Source: Rhodovulum strictum (lineage in GTDB: Bacteria > Pseudomonadota > Alphaproteobacteria > Rhodobacterales > Rhodobacteraceae). Taken from it: a stretch of 64,000 nt of DNA. Position 1 is the first letter of the stretch. Every line of letters starts with the position of its first letter. Below are positions 52,034 to 62,032 of the stretch, piece by piece. The stretch is from assembly GCF_009649175.1 (NCBI RefSeq), contig NZ_WJPO01000013.1, positions 26,899-90,898 on the forward strand, written 5' to 3'. The notes under the pieces were generated by a model that did no database searches, was not told the origin of the DNA, and saw only the letters and a program-made list of their open reading frames with translations. Made by a program: the position numbers and the translations under genes.

Positions 52034-53326
52034 ATGACGACACATTCGGGCAGCAATCGGCGCTTTCTGCTTCTTCAGGGGCCGCACGGGCCGTTTTTTG
52101 ACCGGCTGGGCCGCGGCCTGCAGGCCGCCGGTCACGCGGTCTGGCGCGCGGGCTTCAACCGGGGCGATTCCGCCTTCTGGTCGGACCGGGCGTGCTATGT
52201 TCCGGTCACCTGCCCGCCCGCCGACTGGCCCATGGCCTGTGCCCGGCTGCTCGACCGGCTGGCGATCACCGATATCGTGCTTTACGGCGATACAAGGCCC
52301 GTCCACGCCACAGCCATCGCCGCCGCCCGCGCCCGGGGCCTGCGCATCCATATCTTCGAGGAAGGCTATCTGCGGCCCTGGTGGGTCACCTATGAACGCG
52401 ACGGCGCGAACGGCCATTCGCGGCTGATGGACCTGTCGATCCCCCACATCGCGGCGCTGATGCCGGGCGAGGCACCGCCCGCCGCCGAGGCCCCCGCCCA
52501 TTGGGGCGATCTGCGCGCGCATATGGTCCATGGCGCGCTGTATCACGGGCTGGTCATGCTGCCCTCGCGCCGCTATCGCCACTACCGGCCCCATCGCGGC
52601 CTGCCCGTGCGCGCCGAATTCGCGCTGTACCTGCGTCGGCTGGCGCTGCTGCCCCTCCATGCCGCCGCCCGCTTTGCCGCCACGCGCAGGATCCGGCGGG
52701 GCGGGTTTCCCTATCACCTGGTGCTGCTGCAACTGGCCCATGATGCGAATTTCCGCCATCACGGGCCATTCGCGCGGATCGAGGATTTCCTGGCGCTCTG
52801 CATCGAGGGCTTTGCCAGAGGTGCCCCCGCCCATCACCATCTGGTGTTCAAGGCCCACCCGCTGGAGGACGGGCGCAGCCCCCTGCCCGGCACGATCCGG
52901 GCTCTGGCGCGCGCGCAGGGGCTGGCCGGGCGGGTGCATTTCGTGCCGGGCGGCAAGCTGGCCTTGCTGCTCGACGGGGCAAACAGCGCGGTCACGGTGA
53001 ATTCCACCGCGGCGCAACAGGCGCTGTGGCGCGGCTTGCCGCTGCGCGCCTTTGGCCGGGCGGTCTATGACAAGCCCGAACTGGTCTCGGACCAGCCGCT
53101 TGCCGAATTCTTCGCTGATCCCCAGCGCCCGGATCCCGCGGCCTATCGGCTGTTCCGCCGCTTCCTGCTGGAAACCAGCCAGGTTCCGGGCGGCTTCTAT
53201 GCGCGGGCTGGCCGCGACCAGGTGATGCGCCGGGTGGTCGACCTTATGCTGGCCGAGGCCGATCCCTACGACCTGCGTTCCGCGCCGAACGCGGCCTTGA
53301 CGCAACACCTGCGCCTTGCCGGATGA
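52034..53326 (+). CDS. kpsS: Capsule polysaccharide protein KpsS-like (Kdo transferase type)
   Basis: The 430-residue cytoplasmic protein matches the KpsS family: FLLLQGPHGPFFDRLGRGLQAAGHAVWRAGFNRGD near the start, DIVLYGDTRPVHATAIAAARARGLRIHIFEEGYLRPWW, and FKAHPLEDG with VTVNSTAAQQALWRGLP. KpsS adds the first beta-Kdo to lyso-phosphatidylglycerol, and KpsC extends it, to make the lipid anchor of group 2-type capsules. ATG 52034 is favoured, with 52025 close by; the upstream frame lies over ribE. It is divergent from ribE and starts the capsule block. Confidence 0.87.
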   Translation: MTTHSGSNRRFLLLQGPHGPFFDRLGRGLQAAGHAVWRAGFNRGDSAFWSDRACYVPVTCPPADWPMACARLLDRLAITDIVLYGDTRPVHATAIAAARARGLRIHIFEEGYLRPWWVTYERDGANGHSRLMDLSIPHIAALMPGEAPPAAEAPAHWGDLRAHMVHGALYHGLVMLPSRRYRHYRPHRGLPVRAEFALYLRRLALLPLHAAARFAATRRIRRGGFPYHLVLLQLAHDANFRHHGPFARIEDFLALCIEGFARGAPAHHHLVFKAHPLEDGRSPLPGTIRALARAQGLAGRVHFVPGGKLALLLDGANSAVTVNSTAAQQALWRGLPLRAFGRAVYDKPELVSDQPLAEFFADPQRPDPAAYRLFRRFLLETSQVPGGFYARAGRDQVMRRVVDLMLAEADPYDLRSAPNAALTQHLRLAG

Positions 53327-53453
53327 CCGACAGATTTGCCAGACTGGCCCGATGCACTGCGATCCTGTAGCCTGCGGGAAAAATATCGTGGCAGTTCCAA
53401 GCTGTCCGAGACGACCCTGAGGCAGTTACAAACAAGAACAAGGACGCCGAGCA

Positions 53454-54587
53454 GTGAGAATCATGTATTCACGGGGGGCGAGGGCCATCGCCCTTCTTGC
53501 TCTTGTGGCGACCGTGGGCGCCTGTGGCCTGCCGCGCTCTGGCCCCAACAAGCGCGAGATTTTTTCCGGCGCGATCCAGAAACAGGGCGATTCCTTTGTG
53601 GTCGCGGTCAATGACCATGTGACACGGGCGACCGCGGTGGTCCCGGCCATCGGCTTTCCGGCCGAGTTCCGCGGCGCCGGACTGGTCACCGCCGACATCA
53701 TCCAGGCGGGCGACGTTCTGGGCCTGACGGTCTATGAAAACGTGGATGACGGCATCCTTGCCCGGTCGGGCGGCAATGCCGCGGCGCTGAACGAGGTGCA
53801 GGTGGACGATTCGGGGTTCATCTTCATCCCCTATGCCGGGCGGATCCGCGCGGCGGGCAACACGCCCGAGCGGCTGCGCCAGATCATCACCGAAAAGCTC
53901 GACGCCCAGACCCCCGATCCGCAGGTCGTGGTGCGCAGGCTGGCGGGCGACGGGGCGACCGTTTCGGTCGTGGGCGGCGTTGCGGGTCAGGGTGTCTATC
54001 CGATCCAGCGCCCAAGCCGCACCCTGAGCGGCATGCTGGCCACTGCGGGCGGCATCTCGATCCCGCCCGAAGTGGCACGGATCACGCTGTTGCGCGGCAA
54101 CCAGCGCGGCGATGTCTGGTTCCAGGATCTCTATAGCCATCCCCAGATCGACATCGCGCTCAGGAATGGCGACCGCATCCTTGTCGAACGCGACACGCGC
54201 GCCTTTACCGCGCTTGGCGCGATGGGCGCCCAGCGCCGCGTGCCGTTCGAGACGCAGAACCTGTCGGCGATCGAGGCGATCGCCCAGGTGGGCGGGCTGA
54301 ACACGGGGCTGGCCGATCCCAAGGGCGTCTTCGTGATGCGCAACGAATCGCAAGAGGTGGCCCGCATGGTGCTGGGCCGCGAAGATCTGATCGGCGAACA
54401 GCGCATGGTCTATGTGCTGGATCTGACCCAGCCCAACGGGATGTTCCTGGCCCGCGATTTCGCGATCCGCGATGGTGACACGGTCTATGTGACCGAGGCG
54501 CCCTTCGTGCAGTGGCAGAAGACGCTGAACGCGATCACGGGCACGGCGGGTACGGCCAACAACCTGACCTCCCTTGCGGGCAACTGA
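53454..54587 (+). CDS. Polysaccharide export outer-membrane lipoprotein (Wza/KpsD type)
   Basis: The 377-residue protein has a lipoprotein signal: hydrophobic core ALLALVATVG then lipobox VGAC with Cys24. A Poly_export domain follows (IIQAGDVLGLTVYENVDDG, GFIFIPYAGRIRAAGNTPERLRQII), and then SLBB-type repeats (VSVVGGVAGQGVYPI, LSGMLATAGGI, AIEAIAQVGGLNTGLADPKGVFVMR). Such proteins form the outer-membrane export channel for capsule or EPS. GTG 53454 is chosen because AAGGA lies 9 bases before it; ATG 53463 is the alternative. Its neighbours kpsS and kpsC make capsule export the likely role. Confidence 0.9.
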   Translation: MRIMYSRGARAIALLALVATVGACGLPRSGPNKREIFSGAIQKQGDSFVVAVNDHVTRATAVVPAIGFPAEFRGAGLVTADIIQAGDVLGLTVYENVDDGILARSGGNAAALNEVQVDDSGFIFIPYAGRIRAAGNTPERLRQIITEKLDAQTPDPQVVVRRLAGDGATVSVVGGVAGQGVYPIQRPSRTLSGMLATAGGISIPPEVARITLLRGNQRGDVWFQDLYSHPQIDIALRNGDRILVERDTRAFTALGAMGAQRRVPFETQNLSAIEAIAQVGGLNTGLADPKGVFVMRNESQEVARMVLGREDLIGEQRMVYVLDLTQPNGMFLARDFAIRDGDTVYVTEAPFVQWQKTLNAITGTAGTANNLTSLAGN

Positions 54588-54595
54588 CCGGGGCG

Positions 54596-56674
54596 ATGCG
54601 CCCCGACCGCGATAGCGACGCCGCCGGGGGACAGACCCCTCGGCGGCTTTTCGTTTTCAATGGCGGCTTCCTGACCGGGCGGCGGGTGCGGCGCATCCTG
54701 ACGCTTGCAGGCCACGAGATCCGGCTTGGCCTGCCCGGCCCCGACGATCTGGTGGCGGTCTGGGGCGCGCGGCCGAGTGCGGGGCGCGGGCTTGCGGTGG
54801 CGGCGGCACGCAAGGCGGGCGTTCTGCGGGTCGAGGATACGTTCCTGCGATCGGTCCTGCCGGGGCGGGCGCGGGGTGCGGGCGGGCCGCTGGGGCTGAT
54901 GCTCGACCGGCGGGGGGTGCATTTCGACCCGTCCTGCCTGTCCGATCTGGAACATCTGCTGGCCACCCACCCGCTGGACGATACCGCGCTGCTGGACCGG
55001 GCACGGGCGGCCATCGGGCGGCTGAAGGCCGGGCATCTGAGCAAATACACGGGCTTCGACCCGGCCAGACCGGTTCCCGAACCCGGCTATGTTCTGGTGA
55101 TCGACCAGAGCCGGGGCGATGCCTCGGTCGGCGCAAGCGGCGCGGATGCCGCCACTTTCCGCGAGATGCTGGAGATGGCGCAGATCGAGCACCCCGGCGC
55201 GCGGGTGATCGTCAAGGCCCATCCCGAAACCGCGCTTGGCCTGCGGCCGGGGCATTACGCGCCCGACCAGCCGGGGATGCTGGCTGCGCCGGTCTCGCCC
55301 TGGGCGCTGCTCGAGGGGGCGGTGGGGGTCTATACCGTCTCGTCCCAGATGGGGTTCGAGGCGATCCTCGCGGGCCACCGGCCCCGCGTCTTCGGCCAGC
55401 CATTCTATGCGGGCTGGGGCCTGACGGATGACGAACGCCCCCTCGCCCGTCGCACCCGCCGGTTGACCCGCGCGCAACTGGCCGCCGCCGCCCTGATCCT
55501 GGCGCCCACATGGTATGACCCGCTCCGCGACCGGCTTTGCGAACTGGAAGACGCGCTGGCGGTGCTGGAGGCCGAAACGCGCGCCTGGCGCGAGGACCGG
55601 CAGGGCTGGGTCGCAGGCGGCATGCGGATGTGGAAACGCGGCATTGTGCAGCGTTTCTTTGGCGGGGTGCGGCCCGTGCGCTTTGCCCCCGATGCCGCAG
55701 CGGCCGAGGCGCGGGTGGCGGCAAGCGGGCGGCGGACGATGGTGTGGGCTTCGGCGGCAGATCGCACCCGCAACGGCACGGTGCGGGTCGAGGACGGGTT
55801 CCTGCGCTCGCGCGGTCTGGGCGCGGCGCTGGTGCCGCCGCTGTCGCTGGTGCTGGACGATCTGGGCATCCATTACGACCCGGCACGCGAAAGCCGGCTG
55901 GAGCGGCTGATCGCGGCCTCCTGCGGGCTCGACCCCGTCGCGCGCGCCCGGGCCGAGCGGCTGATCGGCCTGCTGACGCGCGGGGGGGTGACGAAATACA
56001 ACCTCGGCGGCGGTGCCCTGCCCGACCTGACCCCCGGCCACCGCATCCTTGTCGCGGGACAGGTCGAGGACGATGCCTCGGTCCGGCTGGGCTGTCCGGC
56101 CGAGCGGACCAACCTTGCGCTGCTGCATCGCGCCCGGGCCGAGAATCCGGGGGCCGTGATCCTCTACCGCCCGCACCCCGATGTCGCGGCGGGCCTGCGC
56201 CCGGGCGCGCTGACCGACGCGCAGATCCGCGCTCATGCCGATCCGGTACCCGCCGCGACGGGGCTGGCCGCGTTGCTGGCAGAGGTCGATGAGGTCTGGA
56301 CGCTGAGTTCCGGTCTGGGCTTCGAGGCGCTCTTGCGCGGCCTGCCCGTCACCTGCCTCGGCGTGCCGTTCTATGCGGGCTGGGGGCTGACGCGCGATCT
56401 GGCGCCGGTGCCCGCCCGCCGTCAGGCGCGGCCCGATATCGTCGCGCTGGCCCATGCGGTGCTGATCGACTATCCGCGCTACCGCGACCCCGTCACGGGG
56501 CGCCCCTGCCCCGCCGAACTGGTGGCCGAGCGTCTGGGAGAGGGCCGCCTGCCCGCGCCTGGTCCGGGGCTGCGGGCACTGTCGCGCCTTCAGGGGGCAT
56601 TGGCGGGCCATGCCTGGCTCTGGCGCTGGCACCCCGGCCCGGGCGACGGGCCGGGGGCAGGTTCATCCGACTAG
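54596..56674 (+). CDS. kpsC: Capsule polysaccharide protein KpsC-like (tandem Kdo transferases)
   Basis: The 692-residue protein contains two copies of the KpsC-type domain. Repeated pairs are [15 protein letters not shown] with [27 protein letters not shown] with [29 protein letters not shown] with [17 protein letters not shown], and [13 protein letters not shown] with [13 protein letters not shown]. KpsC alternates beta-2,4 and beta-2,7 Kdo linkages on the lyso-PG anchor. ATG 54596 lies 8 bases after the lipoprotein gene stop. The stop shares CTAG with the convergent aqpZ stop. Confidence 0.9.
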   Translation: MRPDRDSDAAGGQTPRRLFVFNGGFLTGRRVRRILTLAGHEIRLGLPGPDDLVAVWGARPSAGRGLAVAAARKAGVLRVEDTFLRSVLPGRARGAGGPLGLMLDRRGVHFDPSCLSDLEHLLATHPLDDTALLDRARAAIGRLKAGHLSKYTGFDPARPVPEPGYVLVIDQSRGDASVGASGADAATFREMLEMAQIEHPGARVIVKAHPETALGLRPGHYAPDQPGMLAAPVSPWALLEGAVGVYTVSSQMGFEAILAGHRPRVFGQPFYAGWGLTDDERPLARRTRRLTRAQLAAAALILAPTWYDPLRDRLCELEDALAVLEAETRAWREDRQGWVAGGMRMWKRGIVQRFFGGVRPVRFAPDAAAAEARVAASGRRTMVWASAADRTRNGTVRVEDGFLRSRGLGAALVPPLSLVLDDLGIHYDPARESRLERLIAASCGLDPVARARAERLIGLLTRGGVTKYNLGGGALPDLTPGHRILVAGQVEDDASVRLGCPAERTNLALLHRARAENPGAVILYRPHPDVAAGLRPGALTDAQIRAHADPVPAATGLAALLAEVDEVWTLSSGLGFEALLRGLPVTCLGVPFYAGWGLTRDLAPVPARRQARPDIVALAHAVLIDYPRYRDPVTGRPCPAELVAERLGEGRLPAPGPGLRALSRLQGALAGHAWLWRWHPGPGDGPGAGSSD

Positions 56675-57360
56675 GCGTCGTCGGACAGCAACGCCTTCCA
56701 GATCAGCGCACCAATGGCCGCCCCGATCAGCGGTGCCACCCAGAACAGCCAGAGCTGGCCCAGCGCCCCGGTCTCGGCAAAGACCGCAACGGCGGTCGAG
56801 CGCGCCGGGTTGACAGAGGTATTGGTCACCGGGATCGAGACCAGATGGATCAGCGTCAGCCCAAGCCCGATCGCGATGGGCGCAAAGCCCGCCGGGGCGC
56901 GCGCCGAGGTCGAGCCCAGGATGATGATGAGGAAGGCCGCGGTCAGAACGATCTCGGCCAGCAGCGCCGCGAACATCCCGTAGCCGCCCGGCGAAAGCGT
57001 GCCATAGCCGTTCGAGGCGAAACCGCCCGGCGTCCAGCCCGCAGCACCCGAGGCGATCAGGTACAGCACCACCGCCGCCGCAAGACCGCCCACGACCTGC
57101 GCCACCCAATAGGGCAGAAGCTCGCCCCAGCCGAAGCGGCCGCCCAGCGCAAGGCCCAGCGAAACGGCGGGGTTGAAATGGCCGCCCGAGATGTGACCGA
57201 CCGCATAGGCCATGGTCATCACGGTCAGACCGAAGGCGATGGAAACGCCGACAAAGCCGATCCCGAGGTCTGGAAAGCCCGCCGCCAGCACCGCGCTGCC
57301 GCAGCCGCCGAAGACGAGCCAGAATGTGCCGAAGAATTCGGCGGATAGTTTCTTGATCAT
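56671..57360 (-). CDS. aqpZ: Aquaporin Z
   Basis: The 229-residue channel has six transmembrane helices and both half-helices with NPA boxes ([11 protein letters not shown] and [13 protein letters not shown]). Length matches E. coli AqpZ (231), and the second NPA is followed by Arg of the selectivity filter, fitting a water channel rather than a glycerol facilitator. ATG 57360 ([21 protein letters not shown]) follows AAAGGGTG. It sits between ribD and the capsule genes; water balance and capsule may be linked, but this is only positional. Confidence 0.96.
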   Translation of the reverse strand: MIKKLSAEFFGTFWLVFGGCGSAVLAAGFPDLGIGFVGVSIAFGLTVMTMAYAVGHISGGHFNPAVSLGLALGGRFGWGELLPYWVAQVVGGLAAAVVLYLIASGAAGWTPGGFASNGYGTLSPGGYGMFAALLAEIVLTAAFLIIILGSTSARAPAGFAPIAIGLGLTLIHLVSIPVTNTSVNPARSTAVAVFAETGALGQLWLFWVAPLIGAAIGALIWKALLSDDA

Positions 57361-57537
57361 GTCGCACCCTTTGGAGCGTTGAAATATTGGTCGTCCTGAA
57401 AGTCGGGAAAACTCCGCCCGAAGACGGCCCCGCACTGGTCCGAAAACACGCATCCCCCGCAGGATGAGGCGGTGGATGGACAAGGAATGAAACGGGTTGC
57501 GGCAAGGCGCAAGCGCCCTGGCAGGGGATCGGGTCCG

Positions 57538-58638
57538 TCAGGCCCGTTCCCAGCGATGCATCACGTCGTCGCCGATGGCGCGGGTCTCGATCAGGCGGAA
57601 GCGCGGCGCCTCGGCCAGCCGTGCCAGCCCCAGCGCGCCCAGCGCGGGCCGCCCCTCGGCGCCCAGCGCCAGCCCGGCGGTGAAGCCCACCAGTTCGTCG
57701 ACCAGCCCCGCCGCCAGCAGCGCCGCACCCAGGCTGCCGCCGCCCTCGCAGAACACCCGCGTCAGCCCCGCCGCACCCAGCGCTTGCAGGGTCGCGGCCG
57801 GATCAAGCTGGCCGTCCGCGCCGATGGCCCCCTCGATCAGCCGCGCGCCCAGCCGCTGCCAGTGCTCGCAGCGCTCGGGCGCGGCATCGGGGCCATGACA
57901 GAGCCAGAGCGGAACGCTGGCAGCCGTTGCGGCAAGCCGCCCCTCCCTTGGCAGGTCGAGCCCGCGGGACAGCACCACGCGCACCGGCTGATGCGCCACG
58001 CCCAGCCCCCGCACGGTCAGGTCCGGATCGTCCGCCCGCGCGGTACCGCCCCCCACCATCACCGCGTCATGTCGGGCGCGCTGGGCATGGACCAGTCGCC
58101 GGGCACCCTCGCCGGTGATCCAGCGGCTTTCGCCGCTCGCGGTGGCGATCCGCCCATCGAATGACGTGGCCAGTTTCAGCGTGACAAGCGGGCGCCCCTC
58201 GGTCCGGTTCAGCAGGAACCCGCGATGCGAGCGACGCGCGGCCTCGGCCATCACGCCGGTCTCGACCGCAATCCCGGCGCCGCGCAGGATCGCGTGACCG
58301 CGCCCCGCCACCCGCGGATCGGGGTCTTCCAGCGCGCTGACCACGCGGGCCACGCCCGCTGCCACCAGCGCCTCGGCGCAGGGCGGCGTCTGGCCATGGT
58401 GGGAACAGGGTTCGAGGCTGACATAGGCAGTGGCGCCCCGCGCCGCCGCGCCCGCCTGGGCCAGCGCCAGGGGTTCCGCATGGGGCCGCCCGCCCGGCGC
58501 GGTCCAGCCGCGGCCGACGATGCGCCCCCCGTTCACGATCACGCAGCCCACCGCGGGGTTGGGCCAGACCCGCCCCAGCCCGCGCGCGCCCAGCGCCAGC
58601 GCCAGCGCCATGAACCGCGCGTCGTCCTGCGCGCTCAC
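57538..58638 (-). CDS. ribD: Riboflavin biosynthesis bifunctional deaminase/reductase RibD
   Basis: The 366-residue protein has an N-terminal deaminase with zinc ligands His53, Cys78 and Cys87 and catalytic Glu55 ([29 protein letters not shown]). The C-terminal reductase reads [37 protein letters not shown] and [21 protein letters not shown]. It catalyses the second and third steps after GTP cyclohydrolase II. Its start overlaps the nrdR stop by 4 bases, a common nrdR-ribD pairing. Confidence 0.96.
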   Translation of the reverse strand: MSAQDDARFMALALALGARGLGRVWPNPAVGCVIVNGGRIVGRGWTAPGGRPHAEPLALAQAGAAARGATAYVSLEPCSHHGQTPPCAEALVAAGVARVVSALEDPDPRVAGRGHAILRGAGIAVETGVMAEAARRSHRGFLLNRTEGRPLVTLKLATSFDGRIATASGESRWITGEGARRLVHAQRARHDAVMVGGGTARADDPDLTVRGLGVAHQPVRVVLSRGLDLPREGRLAATAASVPLWLCHGPDAAPERCEHWQRLGARLIEGAIGADGQLDPAATLQALGAAGLTRVFCEGGGSLGAALLAAGLVDELVGFTAGLALGAEGRPALGALGLARLAEAPRFRLIETRAIGDDVMHRWERA

Positions 58639-59102
58639 TCCTCGGCCGGGGCCGAGGGGCGCAACTCGCTCACGAACTTGTCGAAATCATCCGCCGCCTG
58701 GAAGTTCTTGTAGACGCTGGCAAACCGCACATAGGCCACGGTGTCGATCCGGGCCAGCGCCTCCATCACGATCTCGCCGATGGTCTTCGAGGGAATGTCG
58801 GTCTCGCCCATGCTTTCCAGCCGCCGCACGATGCCCGACACCATCTGGTCGATCCGCTCGGGATCGACGGGGCGTTTCTGAAGCGCGATGCGGACCGAGC
58901 GTTCCAGCTTGTCGCGGTCGAAATCCTCGCGCCGTCCGTTCGACTTGATGACCACCAGATCACGCAACTGCACCCGTTCATAGGTGGTAAAGCGCCCGCC
59001 ACAGGCCGGGCAGAAGCGGCGGCGGCGGATCGCGACGTGATCCTCTGCGGGCCGCGAATCCTTTACCTGGGTATCGATATTTCCGCAGAACGGGCAGCGC
59101 AT
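58635..59102 (-). CDS. nrdR: Transcriptional repressor NrdR
   Basis: The 155-residue repressor of ribonucleotide reductase genes has a zinc ribbon with Cys3, Cys6, Cys31 and Cys34 ([15 protein letters not shown]) and an ATP-cone domain ([36 protein letters not shown]). It binds ATP/dATP and NrdR boxes before nrd operons, which are not in this window. A consensus DnaA box stands about 28 bases upstream of its start. ribD is coupled downstream. Confidence 0.97.
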   Translation of the reverse strand: MRCPFCGNIDTQVKDSRPAEDHVAIRRRRFCPACGGRFTTYERVQLRDLVVIKSNGRREDFDRDKLERSVRIALQKRPVDPERIDQMVSGIVRRLESMGETDIPSKTIGEIVMEALARIDTVAYVRFASVYKNFQAADDFDKFVSELRPSAPAEE

Positions 59103-59129
59103 GGCCTCTCCCTCGGTGGTGCTTTGAGG

Positions 59130-59138
59130 TTATCCACA
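59130..59138 (+). promoter_or_regulatory. Consensus DnaA box upstream of nrdR
   Basis: TTATCCACA matches the DnaA consensus TTATNCACA exactly and lies 28-36 bases upstream of the nrdR start. DnaA control of nrd genes is known in other bacteria. A single box can also occur by chance. Confidence 0.45.
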
Positions 59139-59220
59139 GGCACTATAGGGGAGCCTCAAGCATTTGGGTAGGGGCGATTTCGTCAACTAGATATGGGACA
59201 GCCGGGTTCGTGCCACCGGG

Positions 59221-60630
59221 TCAAGCCAGCACCGCGCCCGGGTTCATGATCCCCGCCGGGTCAAGGGCGGTCTTGATCGCGCGCATCGCCGCCAGCCGGG
59301 CCGGATCGCCATAGCGTTCCAGATCCTCGACCTTGAGCCGCCCCACCCCATGCTCGGCGCTGACCGACCCGCCCAGCGCATGCACCAGATCATGCACGCA
59401 GCGCTTGATCGCGGCGCGCTTGTCCTCGTGATCGGCGCGCGTCTCGCCGGGCATGGGGAAGACGTTGTAATGCAGGTTGCCATCGCCCACATGGCCGAAA
59501 CAGTTCACCCGGAACCGCCCCAGTGCGGCCAGCGCAGATCCCGCGCACGCGATGAAATCGGGGATCGCCGACAGCGGCACCGAGATGTCATGCGACGAGA
59601 TCGCGCCGATCTTGCGGTTGGCCAGCGGCAGGCTTTCGCGCAGCGCCCAGAACGCGGCCCTCTGCGCTTCGGATTGCGCGATCAGCCCGTCGCTGACCAG
59701 CCCCGCCCCGGCCGCCTCGGCAAAAAGCCCCTCCAGCGCCGCGCCCGGATCCTGCCCCGCACCTAGGCCCAGGTCGATCAGCACGCACCATTCGGGCGGC
59801 TCGGCCCAGGGCTGGCGGATCTCGGGCATGGTCTCGGCCAGGAAATCAAGGCCCTGCCGATGGATCAGTTCGAAGGCCGAGACCCCCTCGCCGATCCGCC
59901 CCTGCGCCAGCGCCAGCAGGTCGAGCGCCGCCTGCGGGTCCGTCACCGCCAGCAGCGCCGCGCCGGTCCGGGCGGGCGGCGGCACCAGTTTCAGCGCCGC
60001 GGCGGTGATGATGCCCAGCGTCCCCTCGGCCCCGATCAGCAGATGGCGCAGATCATAGCCCGTGTTGTCCTTGCGCAGCCGCTTCAGCCCATGCAGCACG
60101 GACCCGTCGGGCAATACCGCCTCGATCCCCAGACACAGATCGCGCGCATTGCCGTAGCGCAGCACGTTCACCCCGCCCGCATTGGTGGACAGCACACCAC
60201 CGATCCGGGCAGACCCCTCGGAGGCCAGCGACAGCGGAAACAGCCGCCCCGCCGCCTCGGCCGCATCCTGCACCTCGGCCAGGATCGCGCCCGCCTCGGC
60301 GATCAGCACGTTCTCGGCGGGATGAACGGCACGGATCGCCCGCATCCGCTCCAGCGTCACGATCACCGGGGCCGGGCCGCTGTCCATCACCTGCCCGCCG
60401 ACCAGCCCCGTGCCGCCCCCATAGGGCACCACCCCCACCCGCGCGGCGGCACAGGCGCGCACGATTTCGGCCACCTCCTCGACCGTCCCCGGAGCCAGCA
60501 GCAACCCGCCCTGCCCGCGATAGCGCCCGCGCGGTTCCTCCAGATAGGCCGGGGTCAGGTCGCGGAAACAGGCCGCGGGCAGGCGCGCACGCAGATCGGC
60601 GGCAAAGGCGTCGGTGACGGGGGTCAGCAT
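59221..60630 (-). CDS. FAD-linked D-2-hydroxyacid dehydrogenase (GlcD/D2HGDH/Dld type)
   Basis: The 469-residue flavoprotein has a PCMH FAD domain (VVPYGGGTGLVGGQV, PLSLASEGSARIGGVLSTNAGG) and a C-terminal FAD-oxidase_C domain with NCFGHVGDGNLHYNVFPM (metal/substrate His) and SAEHGVGRLK. The family oxidises D-lactate, D-2-hydroxyglutarate or glycolate; no glcE/glcF genes are next to it, which argues against glycolate oxidase. The electron acceptor is probably an ETF or quinone. Specificity cannot be set from sequence alone. Confidence 0.9.
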   Translation of the reverse strand: MLTPVTDAFAADLRARLPAACFRDLTPAYLEEPRGRYRGQGGLLLAPGTVEEVAEIVRACAAARVGVVPYGGGTGLVGGQVMDSGPAPVIVTLERMRAIRAVHPAENVLIAEAGAILAEVQDAAEAAGRLFPLSLASEGSARIGGVLSTNAGGVNVLRYGNARDLCLGIEAVLPDGSVLHGLKRLRKDNTGYDLRHLLIGAEGTLGIITAAALKLVPPPARTGAALLAVTDPQAALDLLALAQGRIGEGVSAFELIHRQGLDFLAETMPEIRQPWAEPPEWCVLIDLGLGAGQDPGAALEGLFAEAAGAGLVSDGLIAQSEAQRAAFWALRESLPLANRKIGAISSHDISVPLSAIPDFIACAGSALAALGRFRVNCFGHVGDGNLHYNVFPMPGETRADHEDKRAAIKRCVHDLVHALGGSVSAEHGVGRLKVEDLERYGDPARLAAMRAIKTALDPAGIMNPGAVLA

Positions 60631-60694
60631 GGGCGGTCCTTTCGCCCAAGCTCAAAGCACAGAGCCCGCGCGGCTGGCAAGTCACTCGGGCCAG

Positions 60695-61525
60695 TCACTC
60701 CGGATCGTGCAGCGGCTCAGGGTCCAGCACGATCACCGTGGGCCGGTCGGGCAGCGTGCGCAGCGAGATCTCCAGATGCCCCGCCCCTTCGCGCCGGATC
60801 GCGAATTCGCCCGACATGCCCGCCAGGAACCGCTCCAGCGACGGGGCGCCGAACCAGTGCATCGGGATCACGACCGAACTGCGCAGCCGTTCCAGCACCC
60901 GGATCATCGTCGGCAGATCCAGCGTCAGCCCGCCATCGACCGGCGCCATCACCACGTCCAGCCGACCGAGCGAGGCATATTGCATCTCGTCGGGCTCGTG
61001 ATGCAGATGCCCCAGATGCCCGATGCAGAGCCCGGCAACCTCGAAGACGAAGATCGAGTTGCCATTCTCGCGCACCACCGAGCGGTCGAAGCCGCGCACA
61101 TCGGTCGGCACGTTGCGCACCAGCATCTCACCCAGATCGAGGTGATGATCGGCCGCCACGCCATCCCTTGCCCAGCCTTCCAGCACATGCGGGATCGCGG
61201 GATCGGGGAAGGCGGTGAAATGGGTCTGATGGGCGTTGTTCATCGTGACCACATCGGGGATCAGCCGGGTCGCGCCCAGAAAACCCGTGAAATCGGTCGC
61301 CGCACTCAGCCCGCCCGCCGTCTCGATCAGGAAGGTTGCATGATCGACAAAGCTGATGCGCACCGTATGCGGATCGGGCAGGGGCGTGCCGAACGCGGCA
61401 AGCTGGACATATTCCAGCGCGGGATCGGCCTCGGCGATGGCGATGCAATGGCTGGGGCGGCGGTCCTGCGCGGCGGCGGGCAGCGCGGTCAGGACGGCAA
61501 GCGCGGTCAGGCAGGCTCGGATCAT
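60695..61525 (-). CDS. Secreted MBL-fold protein with altered metal motif
   Basis: The 276-residue protein has a signal peptide (MIRACLTALAVLTALPAAAQ) and a metallo-beta-lactamase/UlaG-like fold: VRISFVDHATFLIETAGG, LIPDVVTMNNAHQTHFTAFPDP, GLCIGHLGHLHHEPDEMQYASLGRLDVVMAPVDGG and VVIPMHWFG. The standard HxHxDH reads NAHQTHF here, so metal binding may use a different set. An AGGAGG ribosome site precedes the ATG. It is probably periplasmic; the substrate is unknown. Confidence 0.82.
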   Translation of the reverse strand: MIRACLTALAVLTALPAAAQDRRPSHCIAIAEADPALEYVQLAAFGTPLPDPHTVRISFVDHATFLIETAGGLSAATDFTGFLGATRLIPDVVTMNNAHQTHFTAFPDPAIPHVLEGWARDGVAADHHLDLGEMLVRNVPTDVRGFDRSVVRENGNSIFVFEVAGLCIGHLGHLHHEPDEMQYASLGRLDVVMAPVDGGLTLDLPTMIRVLERLRSSVVIPMHWFGAPSLERFLAGMSGEFAIRREGAGHLEISLRTLPDRPTVIVLDPEPLHDPE

Positions 61526-61603
61526 CGGCGGGCACCTCCTGCGGGCAAGGATAGGGCGCTGCCGCCCGCCGTCATGCTGCCATGCCGCCGGGGCGGGCCG
61601 CGA

Positions 61604-61945
61604 TCACAACTGCTCGACCGTCACCTTGTCGGCGTGAAAGGCCAGATGGCCCGCGATCCGCTCGATCCCCGGACCCGGGTTTTCATAGCACCAGCCCGCA
61701 TCGGGGATGTCATAGCTTTTCGCATGCAGGGTGAAATAGCTCGCCTCGCCCTTGAGCGGACAGGTGGTCCGGCTGTCCGAGCGTTCAAGAAAGGCCATCG
61801 CCACATCCTCGCGCGGGAAATAGACCACGGCTGGCCGGTCGCCCTCGACCAGTTCCAGCGCATTGCGGCTTTCGGCGATCACGGCACCCCCCGCCCGGAC
61901 GACCCAGACGCCTTCGGCCCGGTGAATCCCGATATGATCGGCCAT
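61604..61945 (-). CDS. DUF427 domain-containing protein
   Basis: The 113-residue protein reads VWVVRAGGAVIAESRNALELVEGDRPAVVYFPREDVAMAFLERSD, then TTCPLKGEASYFTLHA and AGWCYENPGPGIERIAGHLAFHADKVTVE, the full DUF427 pattern. The small beta-rich cytoplasmic family has no firm function; the conserved Tyr, Lys-Gly and His residues suggest a binding pocket. It stands alone between the MBL protein and aminopeptidase P on the same strand. Confidence 0.93.
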   Translation of the reverse strand: MADHIGIHRAEGVWVVRAGGAVIAESRNALELVEGDRPAVVYFPREDVAMAFLERSDSRTTCPLKGEASYFTLHAKSYDIPDAGWCYENPGPGIERIAGHLAFHADKVTVEQL

Positions 61946-62032
61946 GGCTACACTCCCCTCGCTGGTTTCGGCGTCTGACGCGCCAGCGTTCAGTCACACG
62001 ATCGTCATCGGAATGTCCAGACGGCGGAAAGG

